Shown: positions 47,401 through 59,400 of the stretch, piece after piece
Numbering within the stretch: the first letter of the stretch is position 1
Layout of the letters: each line of letters starts with the position of its first letter
Assembly (NCBI GenBank): GCA_004794785.1
Contig: SJOL01005721.1
Span: 131,513 to 195,512 of the forward strand
Direction of reading: 5' to 3'
Length of the DNA stretch: 64,000 nucleotides
From: Opisthorchis felineus
Taxonomy: Eukaryota > Platyhelminthes > Trematoda > Opisthorchiida > Opisthorchiidae
Translations under genes and position numbers: made by a program
The notes under the pieces: model-generated
The model's input: the letters and a program-made list of their open reading frames with translations, nothing else
What the model was told of the DNA's origin: nothing
Database searches by the model: none

Positions 47401-50400
47401 GCGCATTCTACCATCTCAAACATCAGCACGACTAAACACAAGCTCCGGTGAGGTGTCGCACTCACTTTGTGCTTTAGGATTACCAATCCTATCCGAGAAA
47501 ATTATCCAGAGGTGTCACAAACTGATCTTATTACACTATTCACCGAAGATACACTTACACTATCAGTCACTGGAATGCACATGGAAGGGGTTTGCGTGTC
47601 GGCACCGTCTTTCCAACTAGCACCTGGTCGTGCACTGAGTGATCAATACTATTTCTTTGGTTACGTCAGACGTGTATAGCTGAGTTACGACACTTGAAAC
47701 GCACCAAAACGGCCTAAGCAAGTGCTTAAATGGACTTCTACAGCCCAGATTATTATACGCTTTCTTGTCCTGTCAAATGGGTGTGCTTTTTCAGTTGGGA
47801 TTTTCAATTAAAACATAAGATAGGTGGAAACTCGGGAACTGCGCCTGCCTAACGATCCCCAAGAACAGAGAAACCGGCAGCAGGCGGTCAGAGAGTCTTC
47901 AGCAAATTTATTAGTAGTGTCGTTCGCCAGGAGGATATGAAGATTAGTTTATTTAATGGAACATACATGCTCGAAAACACAAACTAAACCCTGATCCAGG
48001 GAGCCTTGAAACTCTGTCCCAATAAGCCTCACATTAGATCGAGTGGAAAAGTACGGATTTCTCCAGGTTCGCGGCGCATTTTAAGTACAACCCAAAAGAC
48101 ATGAAGTCTGAATAGCAGACAGGTTTCCCTAGATCTAAGAATTCCCTCTAATGAATCTGAATGCATGTTGCATAGAAATCAAGGCGAAACCAGATCACTG
48201 CGCAAGAGTGGAGAAGGAAGAGAAGTCTATCGTAGAAATCACAACGATGAGACAGGAGGGTACGCTAAAAATGTTCTGTGTATTTCATTTGTTTCTCCAC
48301 CGGCTTGTCTTATTTAATAACGTGGTCTCAAATTCACTTAACGAGGCAGTTGATGACAAGGACCGTAGGTTGTTAATTCGAGACTCCCACTACACAATGA
48401 CAATATCCAGTCTTACCTCCGTTAAGATTTCTGAGTCATACTAGTTGACATCTACCCCAGCTGTACGAAAAATGCTACAAATGCATAGCTTGAAGCGAGT
48501 GTGCTTCAGGAGAAGCGCGATTTTGACAGGTCCAAAGGGTGTATTATATTCCTGTTTGAGCATAAACCATGAATTCAAGTGGTCTTGACGTAACACGCTA
48601 CTCATAAGGTCACTGAAAACTCTTCCACAGTCCACTACTAGCTTCGACCTTCTTGGGACTCAGTCCCCGAATTTTCGTCAACCTTATGTTCTACTCAAAC
48701 ACAAATCGGACGGAGTTCGCCAAATACTCTCATTTGCATGTTAATTTGGTCTTACGGAAGATTCAAATGAATCCAGCTGAAGCGTTTATGATGTCGACTT
48801 CAAATGAATCTGCTGCACAAGCCAGCCTCATATTTCATTTGGTACGACGTTGGATATATCAAAATACACTGTCCAGATGAAACATACTATTCAGTTGATG
48901 AAGACCACCATAAACGAGAGATTCAGCTGGATTCAGTTGAGCCTTCCGTCAAAAATGAATGAGGCAAATGAGGGTAGTTGGTGAACTCTGTCTAATTTGG
49001 ATTCAATTAGACCATAAGGTAAATGGAAACCCGGGGATTGCGCTTATCTGAAGTTTGTGGGTTGTCGGGGTTTTCAGCAACCTTATGAGTAGTGTGTTAC
49101 GTCTAGACAATCTATTGTGATATTTCGAAGATCACGTCAACTAGAACATGAGGCGGCATTGTGCAGCACATTCAATTGAAGAGAACCATCATTCACAAGA
49201 GACTTAGCTGGATTCAGCTGAGCCTCCCTTCAAAAGCAAATTAGTACATAAATAAGATTATAAAATGGTCTTGTTCAAATAAATCCAAAACATTTCGAAA
49301 ACCAGCAGCCTACTGTTGGAGATAATAACGAAAAACTGACAAGGGTTTGATGACTGATTGAAAGAAAGAAAGCTATTCACGTATCATATGTTATCATTTC
49401 AGTATAGCAATTTTAGATGAATACCTGAAATGTAAGCGGGAGAGTCTGAGCTGTATGAGACGCACACGAATATAAAAGATGTACAATCCTGAGTAGCCAT
49501 GTTCGGGCTCGTATCTCTGACGGCTGTTGTCCAATTGTAACTTCATGTAGCTTTCCACAACAACAGTGGTTCATCAAGTTTTAGGGTCAACCGAGGCCGA
49601 TAAATAATTCTGTAGTTTGACGTGACACCCTAAAGAACAACCTCATTACAAACGAATAAACTTTCGTATATTTTGCACGAACTCTTTACCGGTCAAAGCA
49701 GGCATATTTTAGTCCACAGAAGCGTCTTCAAGGCAAATGTCTACAAACTGCTCGGGTTTCGTGTGAGACCAGTAGCCGTTCACTAGCATAGATGTGAAAC
49801 ATTTTGTTACGTCATGATCAGCCGGCCTCTTTCAAGAATGAAACATGGACATAGTGTACTGAATATACGGAGTACTCGGAGCATTCAGAGTGGATTCTAA
49901 GGGCATTCACTAATGATGTTCTACTAGGATGGGAATTACATTTTTGCAAATTATAACACCGAACCAGCTGGATGGAAATGCAGGTATTCGTACCGCGATT
50001 GTAGTTTCTATGGTTACGACGGTCTATCAGCCGGTTTAGCTTACCATACCACTATATACTCAAACATCCGATCGCCCGTTGATTTGCGAAATGGATGGAG
50101 AGATCACTTGTGCCTTGAAGGTGCCCCTGACCAATTACTGTGGTGGTTATAGTGAAATCGTGTGCCAGCATCCATAAAAGCGAACAACCTGGCTCGTATT
50201 GATCATAGGCTGTTATCAAAGTGTCATTTGAACTTACAAGTAGTATAGTTCGTGACTGGATATTGTGCCGTAACAACCAGGCCATTAGGATGATTTAGAT
50301 CAAATTTGAGAAGCAGCAGACATCATTGGAGGAAAAGTCGTGGTCGGACATGTCGACATTACATCAACAAGAGGGGACATTAACACAGAAACATCAAAAG

Positions 50401-53400
50401 TATGGATAGTAAATCTGCGTTAAGGTGGATTCATGCAAAGCGACTAACATCAAGTTAAAAACACCAAGGAAGAGCAAACCAGGGACTTACTTTCTAACGT
50501 CTGCCGGTAGTATTGAAGTTGGCAGCCAAACGGCCATTTGATTTCTAGAGACACCATGAAAACAATGGGGGAATCCAGGAACTCATGGAGACACAGAAAG
50601 GGTCAATTAAAATGAAGTAAGGGAATGACTTCAAACATTGAGTGAGCCTAAACTGTGACTCGCTTGACAAGCTGAACCTTGATCAGGATGAGATTGAGTC
50701 ACATGCTTTTAGGAACTTGTAACTCACATTATGTGGAAGTAGCTGTGACCCTAACGACGACTGAAACACTTAAGTAAAAACAGATCATACCTTATACGCT
50801 TCGAATAACTCTGCCAAAAGGTAGCATGCACCCGATCCCGTAACAGCTCGGTAGCGAGGTGAGCTGTATGGATTTCTGATGGGGAGTTAGGCATTTCTTG
50901 TGCGTTGACCCGGGGGAGGTCCAGCATTTCCATACTTGCACTGTGAAGGCGATTAGCCGCAATATGTGTTTGAAAGGACCGGGACAAAGGAGATCCCACG
51001 GGCAACCCTTCACCGTCCTCGAAAAGATAGGCATAAAACAAGAAAAGGTACATTTACAGATGACTCCTTCAACTTTTTAAGAAGTCGTGGGAGCAAAACA
51101 AACTTCGTTTACAACGAGTGAACGCGGATGAACCGGAACAATGAGTTACTGGCGAGCAACCAGTGAGTAATGACGAACCAGTGAAGGTTAGAAATATGTC
51201 CAAAAGAGCAAAACGTAGAATATGACCACAACTGCGTTATGGGTAACACCACGAACAAATAGAATTAGGTAAAAACATACGTAAGCAACCTCTATTTACA
51301 CCAAGTTTCACCTACTTCACCTCGTTTACTTCTGAGGACGACGAAACAAGTGGTGGATAATTGCGAGAAGGAAAAGAAAACAATGTGAAGTGTATCGGAA
51401 AGGGACAATTAACAAATGATCATCTGTTCCCTATCTACTCAAGTAGTGAAGTAGCGTCAGCTTAAGTGAAACTGAGGAAGGGGGATGTCCTTACGTACAC
51501 ATAGCTAATTGGATTTGATGAAACTGGTTTTAACTATGTGAGCAAACCTGTTCATGTTAATACCTCCTGATGTTCTTGGTATAATATCTCAATAGGAATC
51601 TTAGAAATCATTGAAACATGAAGAGGACTCGATATGACGTTGAGATATCCCTCTGATATGAAGCCTTCAAAATACCTTACCCCAGTATCGAGCCTGTTGA
51701 GAAATTTCAGTACAGAGACATCTGGTAAAAATGTAAGAACGCCCAAGCATAACAAAAACATTATTAGACCAACAATAATAGGGCTAACTAGGGGCATTCA
51801 AACGGAAAACGGACTTAGCACAAGGAGGGTGCTGCATGCAGCAATGCCAACAAACATGTTGCACTGTACCGACCCGTTGCAAGGCGACGCAAAGGTACCG
51901 AAACTGCATCTTTGTAGGTTTTGTTGAAATAAATTCGGTTGGTGCTACTACAATTGCGTTGCATGTGCTCAAACATTGAGATTCGTTTCAGGATTAGTAC
52001 GAAATATATACACTTGCCAACTAAAGTTGAATATGCTGGAATAAACAGACCACAATACAGAACAACTGAATTCTCGTATTTCAGAAGTAAGCGGGGCACT
52101 AAACGAGCATGACAATTTGATGTCCACAGCGTGAAGAAATCAACCGAAAACGCGACAGGGGCTGATTAAACTCAACCTATTTATGTTGCTGTAGTGCGCG
52201 CGTCATGGAACTGACTGGTCACGCCCGTGAGCACGTTTCATGCGAATAAAGGCTGCATAGACCCGTAAGACAACAAAACAGATGACGGAGACGAAAACTG
52301 GTTATCGTTTGAAACAACTGAGAAGAACGAATAGTCTCGGGACGGTACAAAAGCGTCCCCTTCTCGGAAGAATTCTGGGAAGGACCAAATTTTTATCCCA
52401 ACGTGTGTAACTTCTTTCCGCAGAGCTCTAGTAGATTGTGTCCCAGTAGTAGGTGGTTCATAAGGAATGAATTCAATGTTTTTCACAAGAATTACTTCGC
52501 CATGCAATCTTACTCACATTGGATTGGTATTATCTCAGGCAGGACATCTGCGGTAAAGGCAAGCGAGAATCGTAGGCTACTGTACGGTTAAATGCCGCTT
52601 CCGACATCGCATTCAATTCCATCGAAACGTCGAAATTTCTTCCAATACCGAAGTGGGTTACATTGAATCTTACTTGGAAATATCCTGAAATACACGTATT
52701 GAAACCGCTATGTACCAGCAAGCCCACATTCCTCGGATGACAGAACGGCACACTGTTCACCTGTTGTGATGATGACATGAACCAGAATTTCATTAATGAC
52801 CTCACTCGTTCTGATTCAGTGACTTTTGTTCCTTGGTGCGGTACGCCAGCCGAGGCATGAGAAGGCAATTTTGGCTCCGACTGACCGGAGCGAACATGCG
52901 TTTAGAGAAGAGATCACCAGGATGACTCGAGATGCAGAAAGTGAAAACCTCAGTGACCACGGACTGTGCTTGCGTGAATACACAGGTATGCCTAAACATT
53001 CCTCAGTTCCAATGTCCTGGGATCGTATGAACTATGTAGGGCTTCAAGACGAGTGGGAAGTTTCCGTAGCTCGAATATGAGGAGTGCGGATAAACCATTA
53101 TTAGAAGAATCGATTCCACAAACAATCCAACAGACACCCCACGTGCTATCTCACAATGACTCAACAGTCCCGTCTGACGATCCCGCCACGAAATAAACCC
53201 AAGAGAGAGGTTGCTACGTTTTGTTATCTTTTTAAAAGTACCCTTGCTGAGATAGAGCACCCTTGCTAAGATAAAACCGGACAATTCTGTCCTTACATTG
53301 GGGGCTGCTCTTTGCCGGGAAACAGCGAAGAGGTGTGTGATACCCAGATCTTCAGTTGAGAAGAATCACATCATAAGCCCAATGCTGAAAGCGATTCAAC

Positions 53401-56400
53401 CGAAGTCACACACATAACACAAAAAAGTGCAAATGCAGTGGCAAGACTGGCCAGGCGCATCACTTACATCGTGTGGTAGATGGTTGAACCAGCAGGTTGG
53501 AATAACTGGATTGACCGTATCAACTGCACGTCGATTCTTCTGACGACGATTAGATTTGGGGTGTTTATTCAGCACGGCCTGCTTCACGCTCTCGTAGCGT
53601 TTCGGATCCAACCAGAACGCGGAACCACGAACCTGCATGATAAAGTATGCCAACTAATGAAGCAGTGGATAAAAATGTAAACGAAACAGCACGTTCAGAG
53701 ACTATATAGGGTTTTCCGATGAAATGGGTCCTACCACAAAAAGCCTCCATGGGTCTGATTTAGTCAGGACTTGGAACGCATTAGGTTTTCAGACATTCGC
53801 ACCGCATAACTGTGCAATGGCGACAAGTTAAAGACTGGTCCATAAAAGCTTTAAGAGAACTCATCGACACAATTGAGAAGTACGTCAAAAATGACTCTTG
53901 ATCGTGCGAAACACCTGGAATGGTATACAGCTCTGTGAAGACCGAGATATTAAATAATTCGGAGCATGGAGTCAAAAGGAACTCACCTGCATTTCGCCGA
54001 TGTATTCATAAACCGGTTCGGAGGAACCCTAGATGTTAAAAAAACGGTGAGATGAACTGCTGACGCCGACCGAAAGACTGATTACCAAAAAGATTGATAA
54101 TCTCTACAGAACGCCCTTGCACTGTCGAGCATCACTTTCTCACAAGATTTTCATACTACAGGGGATCGCCTCCAATACTATCTAACGCTAGCCAAGGAGC
54201 TTGCCGGTATAACTGTGGTAAATGAAAAAGTTGCCATGATTCAAGAACTGCTGAACCTTTCCCTCGTTTATCGAAGCGGCACACGGCCAGTAACTGCAAC
54301 TGCAGGCATGAATTGAAGTGATTTCTTGTTTCAGTCTATGCGAATAATTTGTTAGGAAAAGTTACGAATACTCTCTTGACTGCTGTCAGTCTTTTTCAAA
54401 ATTATCCCTCAACTATGTTAAAATTGCGGTGAATGACTTACACCGCGAGTAAGTGCGTTCATACGGAGATTAGTGCGCTGAAGATGGATGGGATAAGCAT
54501 GATAAAGGCAGGCAATCACAAAACAATAGAATGCTAACGAATGCTACCGAAGTAGGAGGCTGTGCTTCAGACTTTTAGATGGATCCATGATTGTCAGGTT
54601 TACATCCACCTGCAATCTCATCTACCTCTGTGAAGCGGCTTTTCAAAACCGCTACATTAATAATTGATATTCTCTAAATTTGTTCCTACACTGCCAATGT
54701 TTTCCGCCACGCCTATAATTTACTCATTAATGTCCCGTGTGTAGTTCTTTATACGCAACGGAGTGCGCGAATTCTAGCTGCACCTTCAGATGGTCGTTAG
54801 CTGAAAAGTGCTCCACGGAGTCCATGTCATCCCGCGCTGATCCGACTGAGAGAAGTTGGCCGAGTAGATATATTCGTGGACCGAAATTTCGACTACCCGG
54901 GTTCGGGGCCCATATGGGCGCTTTCGAACTGACTGCCAGCTCTGCCGTGGGCCGGGTAAAAATAAGTAAGCAGGTCAAAAGAACCTTTTTTTCTTTGTAA
55001 CTTACTTGGCGATTGGTGCCATAATCGTCCGACCTGGTGCCAAGGTTACGAATAGCTGATATGGTAGCGGACAAGCGGGCTCGTTCTTCAGGTTCCAGAG
55101 GCATGGCTTGGATACTTCGTTGGAGTTCATCCATCAGATGGTCATCGCGAAAATCCGGCACGGCTCGTTGGCGGTATGCTGAGGCGAAACCGCCGTTCGG
55201 ATTGTCAGATAAGTCTGATAAAAATTGACGGTGCATTGCAGCCGACCAGTACGACAAATAAGCGCTAAATAGGCAAAAGGAAATGCTACATACAGATGGA
55301 CTGCCAGTAACGAGAAGAGAATCATTGTACTTTTATGTCAAACATTGACACTTCATGACTGATGACGTAGAGAGCATGACAGAAATTTGGAAGATTTTCG
55401 AAAAAGTTTATAATTTATGGGGCTGCATACTCACCCATATGGAAATGAATATTCTACCCGACCTGCAGCTGTCTCTTTGCTTACGGGGATTCTAGAACGC
55501 AGAGTCAGGTTGCAGACATTATTAACAGATTCACTGACGATCGTACTGTCTTGAGTTTGACCGGTGTTCTCACCATCTGATACACTCAGACGGTTGGCCT
55601 GCGCAGTACAGTCGACGGAGGTTTCTTCATAGAATCGAGGATCACCGTACGGTTGGGGTGCTCGACCTGGTATAAGAACACCCCATTTTAGTTCCTGAGT
55701 AGGGGCACGTAGAACAAAGCTTGTTATCAAGTAAGTTTGGTCGGATTTTGAAAGGGGGTATTTTGAGAAAAAGGGCTCATGAAGACAGGAATGATATATA
55801 CAATATAATACATATATGCAATACATATCGGTGTATAAAACATAGTCCATAGAACAGAATATAGCAGTAGAGCCCCAACCACTCTGGATTCAGTTTTACT
55901 TCTCTGAGAAGCACAAAAGCCCCATGGCTCTTCCTACTGACAACAAGAATACAGGCCATATCTTGGTTCAAGTATAGAGGAAAATCGACTTCCTTTCTCA
56001 GTCAGGTGTATCCATTCAGTCGCAGTGGTTCTCGACCGACAGAGGGGTCTCAGGATTTCAAAGTGAAGGAAAAGCCACGGGTTCGCCGCCAAAATTTCTT
56101 CAATATTGACTTCACTTGAAGTGCGCACCCACCTCATCGTCATTAGTACTATTAGCAGCAACACAGTAGCACCGGAAACCTGGACTTAACTGCCATACAA
56201 CGCCTAAAGAACGACGCCTTGGTAAGGTGGAAAGAAGTGCGAAGGGTGGGAATCTACAGCGAAATGCCTTGTGTCCCTAAAGAAAACGATCACCTGCAAG
56301 GTGTAGACAATTCCAAAAGGCACTAAAGCAAACACGTCTAAGCAGTAGCTGGGTTTGCCCCCATATCCCTCGTTTACCCATCCAACACGAGTCCAGAGCG

Positions 56401-59400
56401 TGACAAACTAGGTGGTTCAGCTGGGACGCAGAATACTGCTTGTCACTGAAACTGGTTCCGTGTACTGCCCTGTGAAGATTCCGGCCAAATGCAAGAAGAC
56501 TAATGTGGACACCAGACACTAAGGCACAAAGATCCTACAGCACTCAGTATGACTGTGGCCACTGTTATTTCGCATTTCTATTATAGTCTGTTCCTCGTGG
56601 ATCTTCCCCTAATAAAAAGTTGAAATAGGATGCGGAACTTTCTTGGATAGACAGTTCTTAAGCATTCGTGGTACCCGGCTCAAATCACCTCAGGCTGATA
56701 ATTTTGATTTGCTGCTTTACCGATTCTGATTCGTTACAAATTGTTCGTTTTATGCACCATTTCGTTGTAGCGACGCCTAAAACGAATGCAAAGACACCGG
56801 TGACCAAATGTTTGAAGACGTTTAGGAACTTGAGACCGAAGATGCCAAGCTTCCTAACCATACCATGTAGCTCTTCTCAGAGGGCGTCTTGTATACACAG
56901 CTCCTAAGATTCCACGTAACCCATTTGTGATGTCATCGATGACACAAGTTGGTGGTCATTGGTCGCAACGTGATAGTGAGTGAGCTGACTTCATTCGCCA
57001 CATTAAAATTCCGGCATGCACAGCCGCCAATACATATAAACCGGCCAATAAACTCATGTCCACTGGTTCCGAAGATTCGGAGCCGAAAGAGTTCGGAAAA
57101 CCGAAAATAAGACCTTGCACCTCAAAGGTGCAAAGTGCAAGCCCAAATAAGGGGTCACTTCTTATATTCAGTTTGGAGTACTTTGGATGAATGTCGTATG
57201 ACAAAGCAGTATCGTTCGCACAATCTAGGAAGGTCTGTTGCTCGAACCCAATCTCTACATCTCGGCTACTCCTGTCTGGGCTTGGGCAACCTGGTAGCAT
57301 CTCGGCCTTCATGCTTCCTTCGGGTGGCATGGCAGCTAGGCACCGAAAGGGTACTACAGCCGAAATACTATTATTGATGATTAATCTAGGTTTTTTTTTG
57401 CGTGAAGCGTGACTGTGATGCCTAGATTCTGATCTCTTGGATTGTCTGGACAAAAAGGGAGAGAGTGGATAATCCTGACAAATCTCACTAGTTGTAAGGA
57501 AGCTTTCGGATAGCTAACTACACATCGTAGTGCTGCCGAAAGTATGAGAAAAAAGGCACGAAAGTACTCGAAAAGTTCAAGAACACTCCCCTGGAACCAA
57601 GTATACGCAGAAAGGGCTAACCATCCAGGGAGTTGCCTGGATCGCCGGTCGGCAGTATTCCTAGTATCGCACTAGCAAATGCCGTAATGCAGAAACGTTG
57701 CATGGTGCTCTCATAATTGCATTTTGCGTACAGTTGGGAGTTGTAATATTAGAGGAGCTAGTGGCCGCGTTGTGACAAGCTTAAGGTATGTATCCTTGTA
57801 GACGAAATGGCCACTTCGGTTGAATAGAGGTACAGCGATTGATCGACTTCAATTCTCCGAAAGGCATCCCTGTTGCCAAGTGACATCAGGCGATCTAGTC
57901 GGGGTGAAACAGAGGTTTACTACTGTCTTTCAGTTACACTGGTGGAAGCCCACTTGGCCCAGCCATCTGATGGCTTTCAAGACAGAAAGTCACATTAGTA
58001 CCTTAAAAATGGAGAAAGCGTGAGATGACAGATCAAGTCGGATAATGCATTTAAGTACAGAAACTGATCCTAAACAAAATCACTGCTGCAGATATTCTGC
58101 CAGGCAATCCAGGGTTTGGTTCTTACCATTTATAAAGCTTTTATTATAATTTTTGACTAACTCACTAACAGATGGTTTATTAGGTCTTATTTTTAGGGCT
58201 GGTTGAAGCAAATTCCGCGCGCTACTGATCACACAGGCGTTTTGTCCTCCTTTAAATTTTCGCTCCCACCAGGCCTCTCCATCCACATACAGGTTTCGTT
58301 CAGACAGAAATCTTACAGACCGCATACCCAGGTTATATTCTGGATTCAAAGGGACACGGCATTTCGCATCAAGGAGTAACAGTGACCTCTACATCCAGTC
58401 GTCTCTATCTTAGGGCTCTCAGACATCACAGTCAGAGTTATCATCGTCCCGCATAGCTGTCGCTATGTCTTCTTAGCCGCAACCAACGTCATCTGAGGAG
58501 GCCAGTTTTAAAGTCCCGCGTTGTAAACTATATTATGTCTATTTATCTCGCAGTTCGCAGAGCTTTTCTGCTGCCAGCTGGGGAGATGATTGCTCCAGTT
58601 TCGCGGGGAAATTTAGTGAAAATGTAAACTGGACAAGAGCACAAAGTGCGTTTTTTATCGGTGGATGACGCTCCATGGTTGCACAGCCGTACGGACCCAT
58701 TAATCAGCATACTTGTACCCACTGCGTTTAAACCCAATACCATTAAAGACAATTGGTTGCCAAATACACTGCGCCTTATAATTACGCTTTGCGTCAAACA
58801 ACATACCATCAGAACGTGCTTCTGATGAATTAAGCGACCAGCTTACGTGGTGAAATCCTTAGCCAAAATAACCATATGAGTTTACTCGGGATAGTGGTGC
58901 TAGATGAAAAGTTTTTTTTCCCGAATCAGGTTTACGGTGTGCATAAATGTCCATGAACAGGTATTATTGTAAAAATCGCTGCAGGATTTGTTTTGGAAAG
59001 GAATGGTCGGATGGTATATGGACATAAAGTAATATGAATCCAAACGGGTAAGGAAGCCTCAGCTTCGGAATCGAAAACTGTGCAACCCACTGCAGCAGCT
59101 ACATAGTCTCAGAAGTTCATTGTCGGTGGATTGTGGGTAGCGAGGGTGCTGTAAGCCCAATAAGTGCACATGGATTTTGTATTCCACTTTCCCGAAAGCA
59201 ACGAATGTCTATCGAGTAAGTAGCGAGAGTACAAGGAAAAGAGGCCAATTCACTTGAGTGTTCTAACGACAAATGGTGCAAGACAATAGAATCAGGTTTG
59301 AAAAGCGGATGCGAAGCAGCAGATGTGAGTAGTGACGTGGATGCCTGACTGAACCGCAAACAGGTGAGATCTACAGAGATGTAATTAATTAAGTGACAAA

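Noticed and set aside
47312..47679. Plus-strand frame with [18 protein letters not shown] and GYVRRV
   Set aside because: It looked protein-like, but the surrounding frame has stops, no motif is recognisable and it lies antisense in a POLG intron.
51552..51797. Hydrophobic minus-strand ORF that could be a membrane protein
   Set aside because: It lies inside a POLG intron with no splice signals or family match. AT-rich intron sequence often gives such frames.
54737..55228. Plus-strand ORFs over the POLG spacer exon
   Set aside because: Antisense shadows. The minus strand gives the conserved protein with splice sites in phase.
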